Assembly: GCF_900099825.1 (NCBI RefSeq)
Contig: NZ_LT629693.1
Span: 248,001-312,000 of the forward strand
Direction: 5' to 3'
Source of the DNA: Bradyrhizobium ottawaense
GTDB taxonomy: Bacteria; Pseudomonadota; Alphaproteobacteria; Rhizobiales; Xanthobacteraceae
DNA: 64,000 nt
In this document: positions 53,048 through 63,090 of the stretch, piece by piece
Numbering within the stretch: position 1 is the stretch's first letter
Layout of the letters: every line of letters starts with the position of its first letter
Notes under the pieces: model-generated
Seen by the model: only the letters and a program-made list of their open reading frames with translations
The model's database searches: none
Told to the model about the DNA's origin: nothing
Program-made: the position numbers and the translations under genes

Positions 53048-54034
53048 ATGACGGGAGAAAACGCTGTGCGGTTTCGCGATCAGGACCTCGTCTTTGCGCA
53101 TAGCAGCAAGGGACAGAATCTCGACATTCCCTCGGCCAATCCGATCAACTACTTCGACGTCGTCAGCCACGCCGCCGGCCTGCCCGAGCTGACCATCGAC
53201 GGCAAGCTGTTCCTGCCTTCCAACACGCAGCGCAAGCGCGGCGGAAAATTCCCGCTGGTCATGGTGGTACCGGGCAGCCTCGGGGTCGCGCCCTCGCATC
53301 TCGCCCATGCCGAGACGCTGACGGGTGACGGCTTTGCAGCGTTCGTGCTCGACAGTTTCGGCGCACGCGATGTGACCTCGACGGTCGCCAACCAGACCCA
53401 GTTTTCATTCGCATCCAGCGCCTACGACGTGCTGGCGGCGTGGAAGGTCTTGGCAAGCCATCCGCAGATCGATGCCACGCGCATCGGCGCGCAGGGCCAC
53501 AGCCGCGGCGGATCCGCTGTGATGACCGCCGCCGCGCGCCGCTTTGCCGATGCGGTGCTGGGCCAAGGTGCCGGACTGAAGGCGGTGCTCGCCGCCTATC
53601 CCTGGAGCGGCCACCAGTTTCTCGACCCGCGGGTCGGTGAAACCGAAATTCGCGTCGTCATGGGCGATGCCGACGAATGGTGCTCGCCGATGCAGGTGCA
53701 GGGCCATTGCCAGGCGATCCGTCTTGCCGGCGGCACGGTCGCGATGCGGCTGATCGGCGGCGCGCAGCACAGTTTTGACCGCGGCACCGATATCGTCAAT
53801 GTCGCGGAAGCCTCGGTATCCCCCGCCGCGCCGACGGTGTACCTCGATCATAGCGGCGCGTTCATTCATCCGCTTCGCGATGTCGCCGACAGCAAGCTCA
53901 CCGACCGCGACCTGATGGTCTACGCGCTGAAGGCCGGTTACGGCCGCAAGGGCGCAAAGATCGGCAGCCGCGACGGCGAGAGCGAATTGTTTCGCGCCGA
54001 CATGCTGGCGTTCTGGCGGAGGACGCTAGGCTGA
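53048..54034 (+). CDS. Dienelactone-hydrolase-like alpha/beta hydrolase
   Basis: 328 residues from ATG 53048 (MTGENAVRFRDQDLVFAHSS); an open frame reaches back to 52451 but overlaps the membrane-protein gene in another frame and lacks the family. Nucleophile elbow GAQGHSRGGSAVM, Asp in VVMGDADEWC (about 210), and catalytic His in IGGAQHSFDRG. Phrases such as FPLVMVVPGSLGVAPSHLAH fit the prolyl-peptidase/DLH superfamily. Substrate unknown. Probably in one transcript with the preceding membrane protein. Confidence 0.87.
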   Translation: MTGENAVRFRDQDLVFAHSSKGQNLDIPSANPINYFDVVSHAAGLPELTIDGKLFLPSNTQRKRGGKFPLVMVVPGSLGVAPSHLAHAETLTGDGFAAFVLDSFGARDVTSTVANQTQFSFASSAYDVLAAWKVLASHPQIDATRIGAQGHSRGGSAVMTAAARRFADAVLGQGAGLKAVLAAYPWSGHQFLDPRVGETEIRVVMGDADEWCSPMQVQGHCQAIRLAGGTVAMRLIGGAQHSFDRGTDIVNVAEASVSPAAPTVYLDHSGAFIHPLRDVADSKLTDRDLMVYALKAGYGRKGAKIGSRDGESELFRADMLAFWRRTLG

Positions 54035-54106
54035 GCCCTTGCCAAGCGCGTTTGTCACCTTTTCGACGCGTCGTGCCGGTAGGATCGGCGCGGTAAGGAA
54101 TGTTCC

Positions 54107-54946
54107 ATGACTGAATTTCGTCTGACGCAAATTTCGGATACCCACCTCGCCCGCCGATTGCCAAAACTCACCGATAATTTCGATCGCGTGCGCGCGCATA
54201 TCGACGCGACGCGGCCGGACCTCGTCGTCAACAGCGGCGACCTCTCCTTCGACGGCCCGACCAGCCGCAGCGATCTCGAATTCGCCAAGTCGCTGCATGA
54301 GGCGCTGCCGGTGCCCTGCCGCTATTTGCCCGGCAATCACGATCTCGGCGACAATCCCACCGCAATCGGCCCGGTGCCGCCGCAGCCGGCGACCGAACCG
54401 TTGCGGCAACATTTCATCGACGTGATCGGCGAGGACCGCTGGCGCTTCGAGGAAGCCGGCTGGTGCTTTATCGGCCTGAACTCGCTGATCATGAACACCG
54501 GGATCGAGAGCGAAGCCGAGCAATTCGACTGGCTCGCGGAACAGCTCACACGCGTGAACGGCAAGCCGGTGGCGCTGTTCATCCACAAGCCGCTTTATCT
54601 CAACACGCCCGGCGATCCCGAGCTGGAGTCTTCCGCCATCCGCTACGTGCCTCAGCCCCGGCGCAAGCAACTGGTCGAGATGTTCGGCAAGGTCGACCTG
54701 CGGCTGGTCGCCTCAGGCCATGTCCACCAGCGCCGCGACTTTACCTTTGGCCATACCCGCCACGTCTGGGCGCCGTCGGCCGGCTTCATCATTCCCGACC
54801 GGATGCAGGAAGTGATCGGCATCAAGGAAGTTGGGCTGGTCGAATATCGCTTTGCGCCCGACAGTTTTGAGGTCCGTCACGTCAGGGCGCCAGGCCAGGT
54901 CGATATCGAATTGGACGAGTTGCTCGGCCCGGCGTCGAAAAGCTGA
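54107..54946 (+). CDS. Calcineurin-type metallophosphoesterase
   Basis: 279 residues. The five metal motifs are visible: ISDTHLARR (D-x-H, residues 10-13), SGDLSFD (GD, about 44), GNHDLGD (about 77-80), FIHKPLY (H, about 160), and ASGHVHQRR (GHxH, about 205). Resembles cyclic-nucleotide or Icc/CpdA-like phosphodiesterases, with no direct proof of the substrate. 72 bp after the hydrolase gene on the same strand. Confidence 0.9.
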   Translation: MTEFRLTQISDTHLARRLPKLTDNFDRVRAHIDATRPDLVVNSGDLSFDGPTSRSDLEFAKSLHEALPVPCRYLPGNHDLGDNPTAIGPVPPQPATEPLRQHFIDVIGEDRWRFEEAGWCFIGLNSLIMNTGIESEAEQFDWLAEQLTRVNGKPVALFIHKPLYLNTPGDPELESSAIRYVPQPRRKQLVEMFGKVDLRLVASGHVHQRRDFTFGHTRHVWAPSAGFIIPDRMQEVIGIKEVGLVEYRFAPDSFEVRHVRAPGQVDIELDELLGPASKS

Positions 54947-54955
54947 GGGTCGGAG

Positions 54956-56164
54956 CTACATCGTTATCAGCGAAGAGCGCGTGAGGGCCGCCCGCGCGAA
55001 TTTCCTGGCGTTCAACGGCTTGCCGAACAGGAAACCCTGGACCTGGTCAAACCCCATCTCGTGGACCGTGCGGAAATCAGCACGGGTTTCGACACCCTTC
55101 GCGACAGTCCGCACGCCATGGTATTCCGCGAGATCGAGAATTCCACGACACACCACCTGTTTCAGCCGGTCATCCGCGCAGCCGCTGATGAATTGCCGAT
55201 CGACCTTGAGTTCAACGAAGGGGAAGATATCGAGCGCCGCCAGGGCCGGCCATTCGGCGCCAACGTCGTCAATCGAGATCGCGATGTTTCGAAACCTCAG
55301 TCGTTGCGCAATTTCCAGCACCAGATCATGATGACGCAAGACCTCTTCGCAGTTGATTTCGATGAGCAATCCGCCGAACGCCGGATGCTTCGGCATTTTC
55401 AGGCACATGTCTGCGACCGCCGACTGATCGTTCAGGAAGGCGATCGGCAAGTTGATCGAGATTCCGACGGGGCCTTGCTGCCCGAGAAAATAGTGCCAAT
55501 CCTCCAGGGCGCGGGTGATCACCAGTTCCGAAAATCTGCGGAAGCTCGGATCCCTGCTATCGGGGATGAAATGTGCGGGCGAAACAATTCCCCAAGCGGG
55601 ATGACGCATCCGAACAAGCGCCTCGGCGCCGCTCGGAACCAGCGAATGGGCATCGATCTTGTGTTGATACCACAATTCGAGCCAGTCCAGCTTTAGCGCT
55701 TCGGCTACGTCGACGGCCGGGCTGGGTCTAGCGTCCTGAGGAAGAAACATCGAGAGGCTGTCGCGCAGCGCTTCGGCGCTGAAGGGCGTCGGCAGCGTCG
55801 GCAGCATCGCAATGCCCAGCTCATTGCCGAGTTGCCGCACAGCGGCCAGAAGGATCGAGTCCCGGGGACCGATGGAAAGCACCCACCCGCCGAACTCGTT
55901 TGCCGCAAGCATCCCTAAAATTTTGTCGATCTCGATGCCATCACCGGACATTCCGAGAACGATAATATCCGGTGCGGTGTCAAGTACGGCAGTCAGCTCG
56001 GCGGGAGACGCGCATTCGCTGGAAATGAAGCCCAGTTCTTCGAGAATTTCGATGAGAAAGGTACGACTGTGATTTTTTCCATCGACAACCAAAACGCGCG
56101 GCGCGATTTTTCGTTGCCCAAATATGGGACGTTTGGTTCCTGGTTCCGAATGCTGAGTGTTCAT
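54956..56164 (-). CDS. EAL-domain protein with degenerate receiver
   Basis: 402 residues from ATG 56164 (MNTQHSEPGTKRPIFGQRKI); a further ATG at 56290 would add 42 residues with no domain. Residues about 25-140 have receiver-like topology (RVLVVDGKNHSRTFLIEILE) but the phospho-acceptor Asp is gone (IIVLGMSGDG), so it cannot be phosphorylated as usual. EAL domain: GAEALVRMRHP (E-A-L), NLP, INCEE, IDDVG (DD), LKVDRQFI (K), KGVETR, and QGFLFGKP (Q) are mostly kept, but the canonical AEGVE is KGVE. Likely a c-di-GMP phosphodiesterase. Confidence 0.85.
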   Translation of the reverse strand: MNTQHSEPGTKRPIFGQRKIAPRVLVVDGKNHSRTFLIEILEELGFISSECASPAELTAVLDTAPDIIVLGMSGDGIEIDKILGMLAANEFGGWVLSIGPRDSILLAAVRQLGNELGIAMLPTLPTPFSAEALRDSLSMFLPQDARPSPAVDVAEALKLDWLELWYQHKIDAHSLVPSGAEALVRMRHPAWGIVSPAHFIPDSRDPSFRRFSELVITRALEDWHYFLGQQGPVGISINLPIAFLNDQSAVADMCLKMPKHPAFGGLLIEINCEEVLRHHDLVLEIAQRLRFRNIAISIDDVGAEWPALAALDIFPFVELKVDRQFISGCADDRLKQVVCRGILDLAEYHGVRTVAKGVETRADFRTVHEMGFDQVQGFLFGKPLNARKFARAALTRSSLITM

Positions 56165-56572
56165 GCGCGACGTTGAGGGTCCCAAGCGGCGGTTGTTCTG
56201 ATCGAGGTACTTTAGTTTGGTCGGTTGGCGCAGCAATAAGCCGGACGCCGTCTTTCCGTTTAAAGATTCGCCGATGCCGAAGTGCAACATCGATCGTCAA
56301 CAATATGCCGCTACATCCCGATCATCCTCGGCATATCACGCCTGTTCATGATCATCTTTATCCCCGGGATCGAAGCTGATGCTCTCTCCGTTTTTGGTAC
56401 AGTAACAGGTCAGCCGTACGCGGCCTTGCGGCCGCAAACAGCCGTGACCTCCCTTGCAAGTGAGGCATCAGCAACCAGCGCCGAAAGAGACGTCATCAGA
56501 TCGGAAATAAGGCTTTGGTCGGGCATTTTTGCGTTATAGCCCGCAGTCCTCGAGGAGCGCGCGCATCCCGCC

Positions 56573-57343
56573 TCAGGCGGCGCAGTATCCGCCGTCGATC
56601 ACATGCGCGGCGCCGGTCATGAACGAGGCCTTGTCGGAACACATCCAGGCCACGGCTTCCGCGATCTCGCCGGGAACGCCCATCCGCCGCATCGGCACCT
56701 TTGCGAGGATTTCGTCGCCGCGCTCTTCGACGGTCTCTTTGGTCATCGGCGTGGTGATGTAGCCGGGATTGACGCAGTTCACGCGGATGCCGTCCTGAGC
56801 ATATTCGATCGCCGCACTCCTGGTCAGCCCGACCACGCCGTGCTTGGCCGCGACATAGTGCGACGAAGTGGCAAGGCCGATCAGGCCGGCGATCGAGGCG
56901 GTGTTGACGATCGCGCCGCCGCGGCCCTGCGACAGCATCTGGGCTACTTCGTATTTGAGGCAGAGGAACACGCCGGTCAGGTTGACCGCCAGCATGCTGT
57001 CGAACGCGTCCCGACTGAGTTCGTGGATGCGCTGGCCGGCGGGGCCGACGGCGCGCGGCGCGATGCCGGCATTGTTGAAGGCGCAATCGATCCGCCCGAA
57101 GGCCGCGACCGTGCGCGCCACCATCACCGCGACATCCGCTTCGCGCGTCACGTCGCCGCCGATCGCAATCGCCTGGCCGCCCGCGGCATTGATCAACGCC
57201 ACCGTCGCCGCGGCATCCGCCTCGGCGCGATCAGCGACCGCCACAACGGCGCCCTCGCGCGCCATCACCACAGCGGTCGCCTGGCCAATTCCCGACGCGC
57301 CGCCGGTCACGAGCGCTACCTTGCCTTCAAGAATGCCCGCCAT
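56573..57343 (-). CDS. SDR family oxidoreductase
   Basis: 256 residues, start MAGILEGKVALVTGGASGIG. TGGASGIGQAT cofactor motif, Asp in VAVADRAEADA (NAD-type), NNAGIAPRAVG, Ser in TASIAGL, YVAAKHG as YxxxK, and MTGAAHVIDGGYCAA at the end. It begins 30 bp after the upstream zinc-less MDR gene stop on the same strand, so the pair is probably one operon. Substrate unknown. Confidence 0.9.
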   Translation of the reverse strand: MAGILEGKVALVTGGASGIGQATAVVMAREGAVVAVADRAEADAAATVALINAAGGQAIAIGGDVTREADVAVMVARTVAAFGRIDCAFNNAGIAPRAVGPAGQRIHELSRDAFDSMLAVNLTGVFLCLKYEVAQMLSQGRGGAIVNTASIAGLIGLATSSHYVAAKHGVVGLTRSAAIEYAQDGIRVNCVNPGYITTPMTKETVEERGDEILAKVPMRRMGVPGEIAEAVAWMCSDKASFMTGAAHVIDGGYCAA

Positions 57344-57373
57344 GGTTCATCTTCTCCGAGATGTTTTGCAGCT

Positions 57374-58408
57374 TCACGCCTTGTCGGGCCCGACCCGCAC
57401 CAGTTGCTTGCCGAAGTTCGCGCCCTTCAACAGGCCCATGAACGCCGTGGGCGCGCTGTCGAGCCCTTCGGTGACGAACTCCTTGTGCTTGACCTTGCCC
57501 TCGCGGACCCAGCCCGACATGTCGCGCAGGAAGTCGGCATGACGCGCGGCAAAATCGCTGACAATGAAGCCGCGGATAGTCAGACGCTTGACCAATACCG
57601 CGCGCATCATCGCGCCGGCCCATTTCGGACTGGTTTCGCCGAAGTTGTTGTATTCGGAGATCAGGCCGCAGACCGGAATGCGCGCGAACGCATTCAGCAG
57701 CGGAAACACCGCCTCGAACACCGCGCCGCCGACGTTCTCGAAATAGACGTCGATGCCTCCAGGACAAGCCGATTTCAGCTTTGCCGCCAAATTCGGATCG
57801 CGGTGATCGATGCAATCGTCGAACCCGAGCTCCTTCTTCACGTAGTCGCACTTGTCCTTGCCGCCGGCGATGCCGACCGCCCGCGCGCCCTTGATGCGCG
57901 CGATCTGGCCGACCGCCGAACCGACCGCGCCGGAGGCCGCCGCCACCACGACGGTCTCGCCGGACTTCGGTTGGCCGATATCGAGCAGGCCGGTATACGC
58001 CGTCATGCCGGGCATACCGAGCACGCCGACCGCGGTCGAGACCGGCGCGATCTTCGGATCGACCTTCGTCAGTCCCTTGCCGTCCGAAATCGCATGCGTC
58101 TGCCAGCCGACGCGCGACAGCACGATGTCGCCCTTGGCAAAACCGGGATTGTTGGACGCGATCACCTCGGCGACGGTGCCGCCTTCCATCACGCCGCCGA
58201 CCGGCACCGGCGTCGCATAGGACGGACCGTCGCTCATGCGTCCGCGCATATAGGGATCGAGCGACAGCCAGATGGTGCGCAGCAGGACTTCACCGGCGCC
58301 GGGCGTCGGCACCGCGAGATCCTCGAGCCGGAAGTCGGATGGCTTCGGCTCGCCATTGGGGCGAGCGGCGAGAACGATGCGTTTGCCGTTAGATTTGCCT
58401 TGGGACAT
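57374..58408 (-). CDS. NADP-dependent zinc-independent MDR oxidoreductase (CurA-like)
   Basis: 344 residues, start MSQGKSNGKRIVLAARPNGE. Zinc-less medium-chain reductase: RTIWLSLDPYMRGRMSD near the N terminus, NADP-binding VVVAAASGAVGSAVGQIARI (AxxGxxG), and YNNFGETSPKWAGA after it. Typical of curcumin/2-alkenal reductases and leukotriene B4 dehydrogenase-like enzymes, which reduce activated double bonds. Upstream of an SDR gene in the same direction. Start supported by GAGGAAACAGCC. Confidence 0.9.
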   Translation of the reverse strand: MSQGKSNGKRIVLAARPNGEPKPSDFRLEDLAVPTPGAGEVLLRTIWLSLDPYMRGRMSDGPSYATPVPVGGVMEGGTVAEVIASNNPGFAKGDIVLSRVGWQTHAISDGKGLTKVDPKIAPVSTAVGVLGMPGMTAYTGLLDIGQPKSGETVVVAAASGAVGSAVGQIARIKGARAVGIAGGKDKCDYVKKELGFDDCIDHRDPNLAAKLKSACPGGIDVYFENVGGAVFEAVFPLLNAFARIPVCGLISEYNNFGETSPKWAGAMMRAVLVKRLTIRGFIVSDFAARHADFLRDMSGWVREGKVKHKEFVTEGLDSAPTAFMGLLKGANFGKQLVRVGPDKA

Positions 58409-58436
58409 GGCTGTTTCCTCTGGTTATTATTTATTT

Positions 58437-58549
58437 CGTCATTGCGAGCGTAGCGAAGCAATCCATGCCTCCGCAAGCGGTGGTATGGATTGCTTCGTCG
58501 CTTGGCTCCCTTGCACAAACGCTTCGCGTTTGTTGCAGGCAATGACGGC
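58437..58549. repeat. Dispersed palindromic repeat, family D
   Basis: CGTCATTGCGAGCGTAGCGA...and the inverted right side GTTGCAGGCAATGACGG, with inner pairs GAAGCAATCCA/TGGATTGCTTC and AACGCTTCGCGTT. A type common in alphaproteobacteria, lying between guaB and the MDR gene. Confidence 0.85.
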
Positions 58550-58569
58550 GAAAAATTCCGCCAGCCGGA

Positions 58570-60198
<1,629 letters not shown>

Positions 60199-60256
60199 TC
60201 AAAGCGTTTGCCAGCTATGCACAGGCTTTTCGAGAAAGGCCCCGGTTTTAAAGGCC

Positions 60257-60505
60257 TTAGCGCTGATACCCCGGCGGCGGCCCGTGCTGGCGGATGGCTT
60301 CCACCACTTCCCGATGCCGGCGGTCTTCCCGCCGCATGTGAACAGCTAGAAGCGCATGCGCCGACGGCACCAGCAGCAGGACGTGGAAAATCAGGCCGAA
60401 AACCAGGCAAAACACGATCAGAATCACGTTGAAAATCGCCGAAAACGGCTGCCCGTTCAGGAGCAGGCCGATCGGCGGCAGCAAGGCAGCGAGGACATAG
60501 ATCAT
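60257..60505 (-). CDS. Pmp3/UPF0057-type small membrane protein
   Basis: 82 residues, start MIYVLAALLPPIGLLLNGQP. Two helices (VLAALLPPIGLLL with the PxG motif of YqaE/Pmp3, then FNVILIVFCLVFGLIFHVLL) and a basic tail (HMRREDRRHREVVEA) longer than in Pmp3. Some Pmp3 proteins affect membrane potential and stress tolerance; the role here is inferred from the fold. Flanked by guaB and the MFS gene. Confidence 0.7.
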   Translation of the reverse strand: MIYVLAALLPPIGLLLNGQPFSAIFNVILIVFCLVFGLIFHVLLLVPSAHALLAVHMRREDRRHREVVEAIRQHGPPPGYQR

Positions 60506-60627
60506 GGCGCAATCTCCGGCGGCGTCGCACAGGATTTAGGTGGTATGCCCGGTTCCGCAATAGCTTGCGCGACACGGGGATGATACAGCGCCTCACCCGC
60601 CTCCTTTAAAGTCCTTTGCGAATCCTG

Positions 60628-62103
60628 ATGGACAAACAACGCCTGATCCCGCTGATCGTCGCCACCGCCCTGTTTATGGAGAACATGGACTCGACGGTGA
60701 TTGCGACCTCGCTTCCGGCGATCGCAGCGGATATCGGCACCAGCCCGCTGACGCTCAAGCTCGCGATCACCTCCTATTTGCTGTCGCTCGCAGTGTTCAT
60801 TCCCGCCAGCGGCTGGACCGCCGACCGGTTCGGCGCCCGCATGGTGTTCTCGATCGCCATCGCCGTCTTCATGGTGGGGTCGATCGGCTGCGCGCTGTCG
60901 CAATCCGTCACCCATTTCGTGATCGCCCGCATCCTGCAGGGCATGGGCGGCGCGATGATGACGCCGGTCGGGCGGCTGGTGCTGCTGCGGACCATCGACA
61001 AGAGCAAGCTCGTCAGTGCGATGACCTGGGTGACGACGCCGGCGCTGATCGGGCCGGTGATCGGCCCGCCGCTCGGCGGCTTCATCACCACCTATTTCTC
61101 CTGGCACTGGATCTTCCTGATCAACATCCCGATCGGATTGCTCGGCATCTTCCTGGCGCTGAAATACATCGACCCGATCAAGAGCGAGGATCCGGAGCGT
61201 TTCGATCTCTACGGCCTGGTGCTGGCCGGTATCGGGCTGGCAGGCATCGCCTTCGGCCTCTCGGTCGCCGGCCTCAATTTGCTGCCGTGGCCGATCATTG
61301 CGGGCCTGGTCGCGATCGGCTCGATTTCGATGACGCTGTACGTGATGCATGCGCGGCGAACCGGATCGCCGGTACTGGATTTCTCGCTGTTGCGGCTGTC
61401 GACGATGCGGGCCGCCATCATCGGCGGTTTCCTGTTCCGGCTCGGCATCGGCGCGCTGCCATTCCTGCTGCCGCTGTTGATGCAGGTCGGCTTCGGCCTG
61501 TCGCCGTTCCGCTCCGGTCTCGTGACATTCTCCTCCGCGGTCGGCGCTATGGGCATGAAGACGCTGGCCCCGCGCATCATCCGCACCTTCGGCTTCCGCA
61601 ACATGATGGCGGTCAATGCCGTCATCAGCGCGGTGTTTCTCGCCGCCTGCGCGCTGTTCACGGTGACGACGCCCTTGATGCTGATCTTCATCATCCTGGT
61701 GGTCGGCGGCTTCTTCCGCTCGCTGGAATTCACCGCGATCAACACTGTCGCCTATGCCGAGGTCGAACCGTCGCAAATGAGCCGCGCGACCACGCTGGTC
61801 AGCGTCAACCAGCAACTGGCGGTTTCCGCCGGTGTCGCCGTCGGCGCGTTTTCGGTGGAATCCACCATGCTCTACCACCACGTCACCGAACTCGACGCCA
61901 ACATGTTCGGCCCGGCCTTCCTGGTGGTCGCGCTCATCTCCGCGGTCTCGGGCTATTTCTTCTGGCAGATGCCCGACGATGCCGGTCACGAGCTTTCCGG
62001 CCGCAAGGCGCTCGAGATTTCCAGCCGCAAGGGCGCGGCCCAGGCGGCGACAAAGGCCGCGAGCGAAGAAACCCAGAACGCGCGCGATCAGCGGCTGGGG
62101 TAA
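60628..62103 (+). CDS. DHA2 family MFS drug/metabolite transporter
   Basis: 491 residues from ATG 60628 (MDKQRLIPLIVATALFMENM). Fourteen predicted helices, MFS motif ADRFGARMVFS after helix 2, and NMDSTVIATSLPAIAADI (motif D1-like) in helix 1. Antiporter motif C: WVTTPALIGPVIGPPLGGFI in helix 5. EmrB/QacA-type exporter. Cytoplasmic C-terminal tail of low complexity (KGAAQAATKAASEETQNARD). No membrane-fusion partner nearby. Confidence 0.93.
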   Translation: MDKQRLIPLIVATALFMENMDSTVIATSLPAIAADIGTSPLTLKLAITSYLLSLAVFIPASGWTADRFGARMVFSIAIAVFMVGSIGCALSQSVTHFVIARILQGMGGAMMTPVGRLVLLRTIDKSKLVSAMTWVTTPALIGPVIGPPLGGFITTYFSWHWIFLINIPIGLLGIFLALKYIDPIKSEDPERFDLYGLVLAGIGLAGIAFGLSVAGLNLLPWPIIAGLVAIGSISMTLYVMHARRTGSPVLDFSLLRLSTMRAAIIGGFLFRLGIGALPFLLPLLMQVGFGLSPFRSGLVTFSSAVGAMGMKTLAPRIIRTFGFRNMMAVNAVISAVFLAACALFTVTTPLMLIFIILVVGGFFRSLEFTAINTVAYAEVEPSQMSRATTLVSVNQQLAVSAGVAVGAFSVESTMLYHHVTELDANMFGPAFLVVALISAVSGYFFWQMPDDAGHELSGRKALEISSRKGAAQAATKAASEETQNARDQRLG

Positions 62104-62230
62104 ACGAATCAGTTCTTTCCAGGTCCTTGCCGGCTCGCAAGGCGCCCTTGGAAAAATTTTCGGCGGGAAGGCGCAAGTCGGCTGGTCAAATCCTGCTGAC
62201 GTATCGCTTGATACAGGCTAAAGCATCGAA

Positions 62231-62309
62231 GCGGTCACGCTGTCGTGACGGCTCTCTACCTTTATGGAGAGAGTAAGCCCTCGGTGACGACGGCTGCCAG
62301 TGTGACCGC
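62231..62309. terminator. Nested palindrome between convergent genes
   Basis: GCGGTCACGCTG (62231-62242) pairs with CAGTGTGACCGC (62298-62309) with one mismatch; CTCTCT pairs with AGAGAG inside, and CC with GG. It starts beside the rlmE stop and may act as a two-way terminator. Confidence 0.45.
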
Positions 62310-62311
62310 GC

Positions 62312-62995
62312 TTACTTCGCCGCGCCGCGAAACCCCGTCGCCAGCACGTAACGTTCCGAGGAGTCTGCCCGGCTCGAGGCCGGCTTGACGTGGCGGACGG
62401 TGGCGAAGTCGCGCTTCAATTGCGCCAGCAACTCGCCTTCGGCGCCGCTTTGGAACACCTTTGCCAAAAACGTTCCACCGGGATTGAGCACGTCGCAGGC
62501 AAAGGCGGCCGCGCTCTCGACCAGGCCGATGATGCGAAGCTGATCGGTCTTGCGGTGACCCGTGGTGTTGGCCGCCATGTCGGACATGACAACGTCGGCG
62601 CGGGTGCCCATCACCGCGATCAGCTTTTCCGGCGCGCCGTCGGCCAGAAAGTCGAGTTGCGCAAACTCGACGCCGGGGACTTCGGGCATTTCCAACAGAT
62701 CAATCGCGACGATCTTGCCCTTGCCATTGGCCCGGCCGATGCGCTTGGCCGCGACCTGGCTCCAGCCGCCGGGCGCGGCGCCGAGGTCGACCACCGAAAT
62801 GCCCTGCTTGAGAAAGTGATACTTGTCGTCGATCTCGATCAGCTTGTAGGCCGCGCGCGAGCGCAATCCGTCGCGCTTGGCCTGCGCCACATAGGGGTCG
62901 TTGAGCTGGCGTTCCAGCCAGAGTTTTGAGGACAGCTTGCGCTTGCCACCGCTCTTGACCGTGACGTGCAGCCGTCCGGTATCGTCTTTTGCCAT
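62312..62995 (-). CDS. rlmE: 23S rRNA (uridine-2'-O)-methyltransferase
   Basis: 227 residues from ATG 62995 ([20 protein letters not shown]). FtsJ/RrmJ fold: [20 protein letters not shown], motif [21 protein letters not shown], catalytic [17 protein letters not shown] and [12 protein letters not shown], ending in [12 protein letters not shown]. The K-D-K-E tetrad is present. Methylates U2552 in the ribosomal A loop. It is followed on its 5' side by a repeat and the ppx/gppA gene, the usual neighbour. Confidence 0.97.
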   Translation of the reverse strand: MAKDDTGRLHVTVKSGGKRKLSSKLWLERQLNDPYVAQAKRDGLRSRAAYKLIEIDDKYHFLKQGISVVDLGAAPGGWSQVAAKRIGRANGKGKIVAIDLLEMPEVPGVEFAQLDFLADGAPEKLIAVMGTRADVVMSDMAANTTGHRKTDQLRIIGLVESAAAFACDVLNPGGTFLAKVFQSGAEGELLAQLKRDFATVRHVKPASSRADSSERYVLATGFRGAAK

Positions 62996-63007
62996 GTTGG
63001 TCCTTAG

Positions 63008-63089
63008 CGTCATTCCGGGATGCGCCGCAAGGCGCAGACCCGGAATCTCGAGATTCCGGGTTCACCGCTGCGCGGCGCCCCGGAATGAC
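63008..63089. repeat. Dispersed palindromic repeat, family C copy 2
   Basis: CGTCATTCCGGGATGCGCCG at the left, GCGGCGCCCCGGAATGAC at the right; inner hairpin CCCGGAATCTCGAGATTCCG. Homologous to 50466-50547. It fills the gap between ppx/gppA and rlmE. Confidence 0.92.
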
Positions 63090-63090
63090 T

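Noticed and set aside
56291..56572. A short plus-strand frame upstream of the EAL gene
   Set aside because: About 85 codons, no start signal and no pattern; more likely the promoter region of the EAL gene.
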